DNA from: Mya arenaria
Taxonomy: Eukaryota; Mollusca; Bivalvia; Myida; Myidae
Direction of reading: 5' to 3'
NCBI RefSeq assembly: GCF_026914265.1
Contig: NC_069130.1
Location: 76,615,070 to 76,679,069, forward strand
Length of the DNA stretch: 64,000 nt
In this document: one piece after another, positions 49,401 to 63,100 of the stretch
How the letters are laid out: every line of letters starts with the position of its first letter
Numbering within the stretch: the stretch's first letter is position 1
Position numbers and translations under genes: made by a program
Notes under the pieces: generated by a model
Databases searched by the model: none
What the model was told of the DNA's origin: nothing
The model's input: the letters and a program-made list of their open reading frames with translations, nothing else

Positions 49401-52400
49401 GTTTGTTGTCTTGCTGTGTTGTAAGTTTTGTTTAATGTTTGTTGTGTTGCTGTGTTGTAAGTTTTGTTTAATGTTTGTTGTCTTGCCGTGTTGTAAGTTT
49501 TGTTTAATGTTTATTGTCTTGCAGTGTTATAAGTTTTGTTTAATGTTTGTTGTCTTGCTGTGTTGTAAGTCTTGTTTAATGTTTGTTGTCTTGCCGTGTT
49601 GTAAGTTTTGTTTAATGTTTGTTGTGTTGCAGTGTTATAAGTTTTGTTTAATGTTTGTTGTCTTGCTGTGTTGTTAGTTTTGTTTAATGTTTGTTGTGTT
49701 GCAGTGTTATAAGTTTTGTTTAATGTTTGTTGTCTTGCTGTGTTGTAAGTCTTGTTTAATGTTTGTTGTCTTGCAGTGTTGTAAGTTTTGTTTAATGTTT
49801 GTTGTGTTGCAGTGTTATAAGTTTTGTTTAATGTTTGTTGTCTTGCTGTGTTGTAAGTCTTGTTTAATGTTTGTTGTCTTGCAGTGTTGTAAGTCTTGTT
49901 TAATGTTTGTTGTCTTGAAGCATTGTGATTCTTGTTTTTTTTTAGCATTGTGTGTGTTGTCTGGTGTTGGTTGTCTTATTTGGTATTCTGATTGGTCATG
50001 GTCCATGCACCTTCAAAGAGGATTTTGGTTATGTTTTAGGCTAAGTAAAAGGCTTGTGCCTGAGTTTTTTATAGTTTACCCCAGAGGAAAATATGTGCAT
50101 GTTAATGCAAATACCGACAGTGGTAAATCAACCCATAAGGTAGGCAGAGTTTGGTAGTACATAGTTGACAAATGAACAAAAAGTAAAGAAAAGAAATTGT
50201 TATAAATATAACTTCATTTATTCTATTAACCTTTGTTTTTTTTAAAATGCACAGCTGACTGTTTCTACAAAATACTAAAATGTTTGAAATACCATGTTTA
50301 TGTCTGATAAATTATATTGTTTTGAGGTTAGGCTATTGTGTCTTTCTTTGAGACCTTTTTCTATCAATTTGAAATGTTAAACCTTTAAATACGTTACATT
50401 TAAAGCTATCACACTCCTATTTCAGCTGCTAATTTTGAAGTTATCAACCTTAAACTCATTCATGATTATTTATTTTTGGAATGAAACAGACACGTACAGT
50501 TTAAATGTGTTCTGTCAGTATGACAAAATATAGACATTTCATCCTATTAATTTCCGAAAACTACTACAACATGATATTGCCCTGTGAATAAGTGTGGTAT
50601 TAATTGCAGATATATAATATATATCTGACGTACATTTAAAGTAATATCAGCTTCATCATGATGTTTATTCATAATGTACTTTCAACTATTGACATTTTAT
50701 CAAAAATATATGTAATTCTCAATTGCCATAAAAAGACAACAGAAAATACTTTAGGGGCAAATTTGCCCAAATGAGTGTATTTGCCCCTGGGGTAAAATTT
50801 GCTCCATAAGCATATATATATTCAGCATATGAATGCTACAATAGGTTTAATATAATGTTTTGACTAAAGATAAATGATGATGTCTGCTATACATGTATTT
50901 GTGGAACATTTGATTACATTCAGCCGTCATCAAAAGTGAACCCATGAGTTGCCAAAATTGGAGCAGTAAAATGTAGTATGTTTTCATAAACATGTTGTCA
51001 TAAAACTATTCATTTTACTTCATGTTATAATGTAAGCCGTGACAGACAGAAAAAGGTCATTGTAGTATATTGCTTCAAGTCAATTCATTTTATTAAAGTA
51101 AACAAAGGCCAGTTTTGTTATGCCAGTTTTGGACGAAACAGTCAATTAACTGTTGTCTAAAAGTATATATAAATAGATCTAAATTTCCTACATCTTGAGC
51201 AATCCAAATGTATCCAAAACCGTATGTGAAGAACAAAGATTTAATATTGAATGCCCAACAATTCCACCCGACGTCATCTAGTGATTTTAACATTTTGTAG
51301 CAGTGTTTAGGTTATCTATGATTAGACATGGTTAATAGCTTACACCAGTGTTTAATGCAGTTGACTATATTGCTACTATATTTAAACACCTTTAATCGGA
51401 AGTCATGGGGAGCCTGATCAAAACTTCAGATTAACGATATTTCGGATAAACAATTATTAGAAAATTATAAAAAAAATGACAGCATTTGTAAATTATTGGT
51501 GAAGTAAATTATTTAGTTGTGAAAATTGCAATGTCAGCTACTCGTTGCCAACATGTTCAGTACGCCTGCACTAAAAATAAACTCAGTTTACGCAGTATCA
51601 TTTGGGTTATTTTTTAAAGAATGATGTGATGTCTCCCTGCACTTTGTTTTCATACTTCTCCCGGTAAGGTTTTGAATGGTGGCACCATTTAACACCCTTC
51701 CCTTTCACTTCTGATCTAGTTATCATCCTGGGTTTGTTAGCGGCCCTTCTGCAGATTGTTTGGCAGCGGTTTTAGATAGACACTTCAAATGATGTTCAGA
51801 TTGTGTAAATCAGCCATTATATACAAACTACACCACCCAAAATAAATCGCTTACTATCTGACATGTGTGTTGTTTTAGCTGTTTTGACGAAGCCTTTAAT
51901 GCTTGTGTGTGTTTTCAGATCTGAAGCGTCAGAGACCCCGTAATGTGAAGTTTGCGGCTGGACCTCCCCCTGTGGACCCCATGAAGAGTTACATCAACAC
52001 CGGAGATGAGGATCAGATGGTATATTATTGTTCATTGACCTTGTTTTATAAATGTGTTTTTAGCTCTACTGGCCAAAGGCCAGAAGAGCTTATGCGATGG
52101 TAATGTGTACGTAGTATGTTTGTCCGTGCGTCTGTAAACAATTGCTTGTGAACACGATACCAGCCAGATCCGCCCATGCATGCCTAGATTATGGCCCTTG
52201 AAAGTATAAAAAAAGCTATTGTGTAAACAATTGGTTGTGAACACGATACAGTCTTCAGTTTTGATTGTATCTCGATGAAACTTATACAGTATTTAGATAT
52301 CCATTAGAGCTCGATTCCTTTTGAAAACCAGCCAGATTTGCCCATGCATGCCTAGATTATGGCCCTTGATAGTATATAAAAATGCTATTGTGTAAACACT

Positions 52401-54041
52401 AGCTTGTGAACACGATACAGTCTTCAGTTTTGATTGTATCTCGATGAAACTTGTACAGTATGTAGATATCCATTAGAGCTCGGTTCCATTCGAAAACCAG
52501 CCAGATCCGACCATGCATGCCTAGATTATGGCCCTTGATAGTATAAAAAAAATGGTATTGTGTAAACACTAGCTTGTGAACGCGATACAGTCTTCAGTTT
52601 TGATTGTATCTCGATGAAACTTGTACAGTATTTAGATATCCATTAGAACTCGGTTCCTTTTGAAAACCAGCCAGATTTGCCCATGCATGCCTGGATTATG
52701 GGTGTCACAATTTTCTTAGAGACTTATTTAAGAAATATTTTCAAAATCTTCTTGTTTCAAACCACAAGGCCACATACCTTTGATATTTGTTGTGGAGCAT
52801 CATATGTTGCAATTGAAAACATTTGAAAAAATGCCCCTTGGGCAAAAGCTGGCCCCACCCCTTTTGACTTACTTATTAATTTTTAAAGCTACAGTAATGA
52901 AATTTTGACCATGTGAACGGTTTTGCAAACAAGCATTAATGTTGTTCTCGGATGTCCTTGACTTTGACCTTTGACCGACTTTTTATTTTCAAGGCTACAG
53001 AAATGAAATTTTGATGATGAGTACAGTTTTAAAAGCAAATATTTCTTACCCTCAGAATATCTTTACTTGGCAAATATTAAAATAGTTCATGCAACTAATC
53101 TGCTTACAACACTTCCTGTCCTCAGATGTTGAACGTGCAGCGTTTTCAGCTAACCCAAACACTAAAAGTGAACTATATATTTGTTGCCTATTACTCAAAC
53201 GTACATGCTCTGGATTGAAAATGACCACAAGAGCCATGCCAGTGGAGCATAGGCCCTTTTGGGCCTCTTGTTTTACAGTAGACTGGTTTAAAATAGACTG
53301 GTTTAAAAAAAAAAAAATCTACAGCAGACTGGTTTATGATTTATCTGAAATATAAATAATAATTATAAAAGTAATATAATCTTTGTTTTAAGAGGGTTAC
53401 ACATGAAGTTATACATTTATACAAACATAAGAACTTCAAACAATAATAAAGAATGCACATAATGAAATCTGAAAACAAAACAAACTACATGCATACTATT
53501 AATGACTCCCTATTACTAAAGCATCTTACTGCAACAATACAGAGACTTTATACTATATATATATATATATGCACACTTTAGGCAGCTTTTCACAGGTATA
53601 ACATATGTGCTTATATGTGCATACGTTCTTGTTGATACTAACAGGAACTGTGAGACCTGCTGTTAGAATAATAAATTTCCAAAAGTCATCAAATTAATAT
53701 ATAATATACAATGTTACAAAATTGATGCTATTTTTTGCACTGGATGGTCTGAATGTTTGTTTGTTCATTGCAGGAAGTGGAGTGCTTCACTGTGTCCCGG
53801 TTGAGACAATATCTCGTGTATTGCGCAATATTTGGGACTGTAGGGCTGCTCCGGCTGCTGTTTCATTGGCTGCCTCACTGGTACATCCGGGCAACACACA
53901 GGAAGTGCAGCATTGCAGAGGCAACTCATCTCCTGTTGAAGGTACTGAACAAATAATACACTCTCTTAACACGTCGTCTATTTTTAGCTCCACTGGCCGA
54001 AGGCCATGGAGCTTATGTCGTCACAGATTGTCCGTCGTGAG

Positions 54042-54101
<60 letters not shown>

Positions 54102-57100
54102 TAAACTTTTACTTTAAACGACATCTCCTCTGAAACTGATAAGCGGATTTTGACAAAACTTCACAGGAATGTTCCTTTGGTGGTCCTTTACCAAAATTGC
54201 TCAAATGGTTCCGGTTCATTGCACAATATGGCCGCCAGAGCTAAAAATAGCAAAATCTTTAAACGACATCTCCTCTGAAACGGTTCGGCAGATTTTGATG
54301 AAACTTGACAGTAATGTTCCTTGGGTGGTCCTTTATTAAAATTGCTCAATTGGTTCTGGTCCATTGCACAATATGGCCGCCACAGCTAAAAATAGCAAAA
54401 TCTTTAAACGACATCTCCTCTGAAACGGATAGGCAGATTTTGATGAAACTTGACAGAATTGTTCCTTGGGTGGTCCTTAACCAAAATTGCTCAAATGGTT
54501 CCGGTCCGCTGCACAACATGGCTGCCAGGGCAAAAAAATAGAAAAACCTTTAAAGAACATCTTCTCAGAAACCGATGATCAGATTTTGATGAAACTTAAT
54601 AGAAATGTTCCTTGGATGGTCCTTTATCAAATTTGCTTCAATGGTTTCGGTCCACTGCACAAGATGGCCCCCAGAGGTAAAAATAGAAAAACCTTTAAAC
54701 GACTTCTCCTCAGAAACCGATGATCGTATTGCAATGAAACTTGACAGAAATGTTACTTGGGTAGTCCTTAACCAAAATAGCCCAAACAGTTCTGGTCTGC
54801 TGCACAACATGGCAGCCAGAGCTAAAAATAGGAAAAACCTTTACACCACTTCTCCTCAGAAACCGATGATCAGATTTTGATGAAACTTGACAGAAATGTT
54901 CCTTGGGTGGTCATTAACCAAAATTTGTTAAATGGTTCCAGTCCACTGCACACCATGGCTGCCAGAGCTAAAAAATAAAAAAAACTTTATACGACTTGTC
55001 GTCGAAACCGATGACCTTTTTTCGATAAAACTTGACAGAAATGTTTGTTTGGTGCTCCTTTACTCAAATTGCCCAAATCATTTCGGTCCACTGCACAACA
55101 TGGCAGCCAGAGCTATTAAAGTAAAAAATTTTTTTAAATAACTTCTCCTCAAAAATTGATGATTGTATTTCTATGAAACTTGACGAAAATGTTCGTTAGG
55201 TGGTCTTTGCTTGAACCTTTTGGCCAGTGGAGCACAGGCACTGATGTGCCTCTTGTTTAAAGAAAACAACAACAATTATTGTGATAACCTTGGTTTAATT
55301 GTCAGCAATGTGCTTATGTTTAGCATGCCAATAGCTCTGGCTTCAATAGTTGTTGAGGTATGCTCCTTGATGGACAGATCGAGAGGTGAATGCGGAAAAG
55401 TTATAAGTGACATTTAATAAAGAAGAAGATAGGACCTTTTCGCTTTCACCCCTCGACTGATGATCGTTGGCATCTGATTGTGGTGCTTTGTTTAGCTCAC
55501 TTGAGGACTATGTTGTTATGATCTGGTTTTTTATTCTTCAGCTCTTTGCTTGTTAACTTAAGTTAAACATGAATTCAGGCATATTTTGAAGTACAATTGT
55601 CACTTGACTTTCTTTTTAAAAATCTCAAAACAAAAACTAAATAATTAATGATTGGGTTATTGTAGATCTTAGTGATATATATTATTTATTTCAGGATCAA
55701 TATGAACAGTGGTTTGTTGCTAAGGTACAGACTATCACCAAGGATGGAACCAGGTAGAGTCTCTGTTTCCTGTTATACATGCTGATCATAAAACTATGGA
55801 AACTATGGGGACAAGCTGAGGCTCCAGTTTCTTGAAATCTTAACATTAAAGTAGCTTATTTTACTTTTGTGTCTTTGTGATTATCATAAACAAGTGCCTA
55901 TTTTAAGTATAAAATCACTAAAAAAGTAAAAAAAATACACAAATTACAATAATATTGAGATTAGCTTAAGCCTGTTTCCTGTTATAAGGGACTGAATAAG
56001 TTTCAATAAATTGGGGCTCTAGTCAAAATTTAACCAAGATTTTTTAAATGCACAAAGATCAGAGCCAGAAAAACAATGTACCCAACAGCACAAATCCACA
56101 AACGATTTACACCTATAACACTGTTAGTAGCTGTTTGGGTAACTGCCTTGGCACGGTCAGTGTAAACTCACTGGAGAAATCATGGATAGTTTGTTGCCCA
56201 CCACCCTTTTTCTTAAATCTATGAGCACATAATGTTTGGTAGAAAGTTGCCCTTTCTACACCTGCTTTGGCCCCTCTAAATCAGTGATAGAAAAAGGAAC
56301 GCTTGAAAGCCTGATTCAAACATGGGCTTTAAAAAATTGTTCAGATTTTGTTTGGATTTTGTGATATGTTAATATATTCGGGCTGGTTCAAGAAATTTTA
56401 TTTTTGCTTAATTATGGAAGTCTTGCATTCTTTAACTATGCTACGACTTTGAATTATTTTTTATTTATTTTTTAAAATGCACAGTTAACACAATACATAC
56501 ATGTATCAGTGGCCCTATTGATTTATTAAATTAAATCTCTCCTGCCCATCCTAACTCTATTAGATTCTACTGTGTAATTCTTGCATGATATGAATGAGCT
56601 ATCGACTTAAACAATGAAAATAGATCTAAAATAATTTAATAAAAAAAAATCATGCTAAGATGTTCTATTTTCCAGAGTGACAGTGTTGAAGCCATCAGCA
56701 TCGTTCACACTGTCAGGAGCGTCAAAACGTAAACGAGCCCAGTTGCTTCTCAATACAGGACAGGTAGGAGCAGACAGAATAATGAATAACATACTGATAC
56801 AGTATGCTTAAAATAAGTAGATGATGAGAGATGATACAATGTCAATGAAACAGTTAAATGAGCTGCTGGTTATCATGCAAACGACAAGCTGAATAATTGT
56901 TTTAGCTGTATAAGTATGCAAATAGATTCTCTGTTATTCATGATTATTATTAGCATAATAATCCACTGTGTTGGATCTGCAAGTTATAGATAAAGAATGA
57001 TACCTTAATAAAGTTTAATAAGATCTAATATTATGGGATTGTGTATTCACAAAAAAACTTCATTACACAGTCCAGACTCGCTAAACTACTGTGCGTTTCA

Positions 57101-60100
57101 AAATAACAAACTGTCATAATTGGAGGGTATTTAATAATTTTGACAAATTAAAGTTGTTTGGTTTTGTTTTTGATTAAAGAGGCATTTATTGTACAAGAAA
57201 CATTTATTGAAACGCATGAGGACGCCGGTGATATCATGGGAAAATCGACAAAAGGGAAAGTTACGTGATGAAGTGATGAAGAAATTTCTCTACACTGCAT
57301 ATGGAAAGCAAACTTTTTTAAACCAATTAATTGAATTGAATTAAATAAATTTGACACAAATAAATCTCTTTTTTACTTTATTTTTGAATAATACGTTTGC
57401 TGTTATCACCAAGATAATAAGTAACAAGACCATTCAATTGCAGAAGTCCGACATCGGACATAGATCAAACTCAGATGTGTTGGGTTTGGTGATATCTTTT
57501 TCTTGTAATTCGGATGTGTCGAATGTTCGTTATGTCGACTTTTTTCCCTAGGTCCCAACAAAGTCGACATAACGAGTTTTGACTGAACGTGTATATGTAT
57601 TGTGAACAGTGTTAGTTATTATGATTCAGCAGCAGACAATAGTATAAAACTGGATAACTCTTTGGTTTGGTCCAAGTTAGCCAAAATGTTCATTGATTGG
57701 TCAATATTTGTCCGATAATTACTACCGACCAATCAAATAATTTATATGTGCAAACCAGCCAAAAGATAACCTGTGGACAACTTATCTAAGTTTTATTCAA
57801 CTAGCTGCAGAAATTTGTCTTCTATTTAAAAACAGGTTGATAAAAAAGATAACATTTATCTACAAGCATCAGTATGTATTACATTCTTGTCTCATTACCA
57901 GCTAGCCAAATGTTTCCCTTTGTGCACCTGTATACATTACAAAATGCAACAGAATCCACAATTCAAATGTATCCTCCCATATTATGAAAATTATCATACA
58001 CATGTAGTTATATTTGATTCCTTAAGCATTCCTGTTTCTGTAAACTTGTTAAATAGTTCGATATATAGGTATATATACCTGACCTTACAAGCACAGTAAT
58101 TCATTTTGATGGACCGTTTTTATCATCAGTATACATATCAAAAACTATATAAACCAGCTAGGCTACACCAAGTGAATTCTGTGTTGAGCATCTGGTTTCA
58201 ATTTCAAAAGACGATTTTTTTTAGATTTTTTTTGAGACAACAATAGAAAAAAACAAATATTTTCTTTGTAACAAGTGCCATTGAATGATTTGTACAATGA
58301 AAATCATACAGGAAGTTTAATTATTCCCTTATGCACCAGTCAATTGTAACAACGCGCCCCCTCATACCCCTGATGATAAGAGTGCCCCATATTTCAACAA
58401 TATCAGTGTATCAGATGATTTAATTTGCCTCAATCTTATACTTTATTTTGAAACATGAAAATTTATTGATACTGTTCCGGAAAAAGATACCTTCACACTG
58501 AAAGTAGATGTGTAGAAAAAAAAATTATTTGATTGCCAGTTGTTTCAAAAATGTCTGTTTGTTTAATTTTGATGCTAATGTGCTTGCAGAAAGATGAGAA
58601 CTTGATTCGCTACTTTGAGATCAAACGTGTGAAATATATCTGGAATTCTGATGAGGATCGGTACCAGAAACTTAGGTGGGTGTTCACATGAGGTTGCTGC
58701 TAGTTGAATTATTTTGTATAATTGTATGCTTTTTGGTTATTTCTTAAAATTAATCAGTGAAATAAAATGATATTTCACTGTATGTAAATGACGTTACATT
58801 CATGTTGATACAATATGGCATGTTTTTCAGAAAAACTACTATTAGCTGTCTTTATATATCCTTTCTAGAAAGAAAAAAATGGTTGCTTTAGTGTAAGATT
58901 GCAATATATTTCACCTTGTGAACACTTTTGGTGCTTGTTCGGTGAAATTTCTGAAGATCTTACATTCAAGCAAACAGTTATCCTCTATATATTCTTTATA
59001 ATTTTTCTCGGTTCCTTAGAAACAAGGTTTGAGGTACTGTAATAGCTGTATTCTTACTTGTTCAGTCAACTAACTGTGACAATGTCATGCCAAAGTTCAG
59101 TGTTCCGTGGTAAAATGAAAACATTAGATTTTAAAAATGCTAAATATAAAAAATGCCCATAGAAGTGTAGCATTTAGAGACACAAAACATTGAAATAACT
59201 TTGCTCACTATGGCTCCTCTAACTAATGTATTTTTGTACCCACTACCAATAAATGGTTTGGTTTGGCAGCATCATTTCTACAACGAAAAGATTTGGATTA
59301 TGGAACTTATTTGTCAGTCAGGTTTTTCATGTTGTAGCCATGGCAACAAAACTTTAAGAATACAACAAGAAAATCATTCATAAACAGTTATGTATGTTTT
59401 GTTCCAGAGGTCTGGAGGCCAACAGTACATGTTCATACTTACACGAGGCGCGAGGTCTGACCTTCGAACACCAAAGGAAAAGGTATGTAAAAGAGACTTG
59501 CTCATGTTTTTTTTTTAAATGCACTTTTTTGTATGACAATGAAGTGTTGCAATTGGAATTGTTAAAAACTAAGATACTTCTGCTGGAACCCTTCAACAAT
59601 TGTTGAAACATGTATATGCCCAAATATTGTCTTTGAAGTCGAAAGTAACGATTTTCAACAAATGGCTAAAGGTTAAGTTATCTTAATCTTTGTGTGTGAG
59701 TCTTTGTGGGCATGGGGATTTGTTTTTAGTTTTCTATTTTTTTCTTAACCGGCATCGGTTTCCTCCCCACTAAAACTTTTTTATACTTACAGTGTATTTT
59801 TTCCTGCATTTTTGTGTCGCCTGAAAAGATGACATATAGGGGTTACTTTTGTCGGCGGCGGCGGCGTCCGCGTCCCATTTTCGCTTGTCCGGGGTATATC
59901 TCCTAAACTATTAGTGGTATCAACTTGAAACTTCATTTAAGGAATGAATTGCGGGGTTGATGTCATTATCGGGGTATGAACGCAATTGGGTTGGTCAATG
60001 TGTGTGGAGTCCGAAGGACTCCACGCGTACTTTGACCAACCCAATTGCGTTCATATCCCCGATAATGACATCAACCCCGCAATTCATTCCTTATATTTAC

Positions 60101-63100
60101 ACCACTAGTTCATTATTTCATTCGAGAATTGTTAAAAAAATACTTTATCTCATTTAAGAAAACCTTTCAGTAATCTGTTCTTACCCATTCTGTAAATAGA
60201 ACGACTCGACTATAACCGGAAACTTTTTTCAAATGACGTCACAATAACGCGGGAAAAGATCAACCACTTGAAATCACTTTAAAACATAAAATTGAAACAC
60301 TTCTGGTACCAATATATTTAAAATATAATAAACTAACACTTTTAAAAATGTTGATCTATATTTTACGGGACCTGCAGACACAATACAACCAATAACAAGA
60401 TCAATAGCTTTCATATATATTGTTATGCAATGAATTACGATCCGAACATATCCGAAGATATTGCGTTCATCGATTGATGAACGCAATTGCCGAAAAGCAG
60501 TTCATTTAAGGAATGGAAGTTGAGGTGTAAATATATGTAGATAGATCTAATTGAGGGCAAGTGCAGTGCACAAGAACTGTTGCTCTTGCTTCCATATTTT
60601 TTAGAGTTATTGCCCTTTGGTATTTTTCATGCTTAAAGTTTTGTCCGGGGCATATCTTGTACAATATAAGAGTTATCAACTTGAAACTTCATATGTAGAT
60701 AGATCTCATGGAGGGCAAGTGCAGTGCACAATAACAGTAACTCTTGCTTTCTTAGTTTTAAAGTTATTACCCTTTGTTAATTTTCATGCTTAAAGTTTTG
60801 TCCGGGGCATATCTTGAAGAATATAAGAGGTATCAACTTGAAACTTCATAGCTAGATAGATCTCATTGAGGGCAAGTGCAGTGCACAATAACAGTAACTC
60901 TTGCTTTCTTAGTTTTAAAGTTATTGCCCTTTGTTAATTTTCATGCTTAAAGTTTTGTCCGGGGCATATCTTGAAGAATATAAGAGGTTTTGTCCGTGGC
61001 ATATCTCGTAAACTATAGGAGGTTTCAACCTGAAACTTATTCCGTAGGTATATCTGATTGAGGGTTCAAATGCCACCTACACTTGAAAGTTAAATGGCAA
61101 CATCATTGTCTATAAATGAATAAAATGCCAATCTAACAGCTATAATGTCGACAGTAAATAATTCGTCAGGCGACACATCCGACTCGCGGAGTTCTAGTTG
61201 GTATTAAAGAGTAAAAAAGTGATTTTATAAGTATTTCTTATGCATTACCGGGAAAGATGTAGAAACGAGTGCCTTTTAAAGTCAATCTTAACAAAAAATA
61301 AAAATAATTAACATTTGTTTATTTTTATCATTTAAATTGAAAAAAGATTACAAAATTATGTTGGAATTGATTTAAAACATTCTTATGTATATATTAAGCA
61401 AACACTTTGATCTTTAACGATCATCTGGCCATTTTACCAATGATTGTACAGCAAGATATTTTTAGATAAAAAAGATTCAATTGAATATTATGGTTAGCAA
61501 GTGTCAGAAATATAATTATTATGTTTTACTTATAAATCTTTATTAAATCTCTCCATTTTGTTTGTATTTTTGTTTAAAAATATACGGCTTTAAAAACATA
61601 TAATAAACAATTGGAATAATTTATCGTAAGAGGTGGGCGATGGTCAATGGCCCCCACATGTGTAATTTTATCTTTTTTATGTAGACTACCGGTATATCTC
61701 TTCCTTTTGTTATAGGTTTGATAAGTATGTACAATTGTTCACTGATTTTTAGCCAGATTTTACATAAAAATATTCACGTTCCTAGATTGGCAAAAACTTT
61801 TGGGATGGGAATGGGAGGCGGGAGGTCATCGTTAACAATTTTGTAGTGAATATTTTTTGTCTATTTCATAAATACATCAGTTTGTATCTGATCTTGTAAA
61901 TCAAGTGGGAAAATGGGTCTAAGTAAAATATTAAAACAACATTTTGGGTTGTTTTTTTTTATCTTCCTTTCATAAATTCAACAATGTTTATCTAATCTTC
62001 AAGATGCTCAGCAAGATATTTAGGACTGGTCAGTGTTGAAATGGTTGGACTGGTCAGTGTTGAAATGGGTCATTTGGGACAAAATCTAGGTCAGCAACAT
62101 TTACATTTTCATCTATTAACATACACGGTGCTGTAAAGTTGCATTTGTTAAAATAAATTAATCTGGCTTTAATGCAGTTTCTGCATTTACCCTTGTGTTT
62201 CGTATTATATTTTGAACTGTTTATTTGTCTGTTTTATGTTTGATTTTTTTCTAGTTTTCTACTATTTACATATCGTTTATGATAAATGATAAAAAAGAAA
62301 ACAAACTGAATATAAATAATTAATGACATTAAATTATAAGTTACTAGTATTCTGCTTATTTGCAATTGTTCAAGTGGCTCATAACACAATTAATTTGAGA
62401 TAAAAACTTAATGAGCACATGTTTATTATTTGTTAATATTTTTAGACTTATTTTTATGAATGTTTTCCAAGATACTTTTTGTTATAGCAGGAATAGCAAG
62501 TGGTGTAGGTGTGCACATTTAACCTAAGGTTGTGTACTCAAACCCCCATCAGGGGTACTTTCTCAGAGCTTAACAAAATGGACGTCAATATTGGTTTCTC
62601 ACCGAGAAACAGACTCTGTTCGATCTTCACAATCCATCTATCTAAAAGAAATTGGTATAAACGGTAATCACGACTTACTGAAGACTAATACTGCTTTTTC
62701 ATTGCCTTAACGCAAACTTTTAATCTAAATATACAGGTACAGCAAAATGTAATACATAATTAGTTGGTTCCATGAATAATGGCATTGAATATTTCAGGCG
62801 AGTCCTGTATGGCAGTAACGCTATTGATGTCCATGTATCCCCCGTCATATCTCTTCTGTATATTTCAGGCGAGTCCTGTATAGCAGTAACACTATTGATG
62901 TCCATGTATCCCCCTTCATTTCTCTTCTGTATATTTCAGGCGAGTCCTGTATAGCAGCAACGCTATTGATGTCCATGTATCCCCCGTCATATCTCTTCTG
63001 TATATTTCAGGCGAGTCCTGTATAGCAGTAACACTATTGATGTCCATGTATCCCCCTTCATTTCTCTTCTGTATATTTCAGGCGAGTCCTGTATGGCAGT

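Noticed and set aside
48931..49677. 248-codon plus-strand frame of Cys-rich LMFVVLPCCK repeats
   Set aside because: Same minisatellite on the other strand. It looks like a repetitive Cys-rich peptide but is explained by the unit length being a multiple of three.
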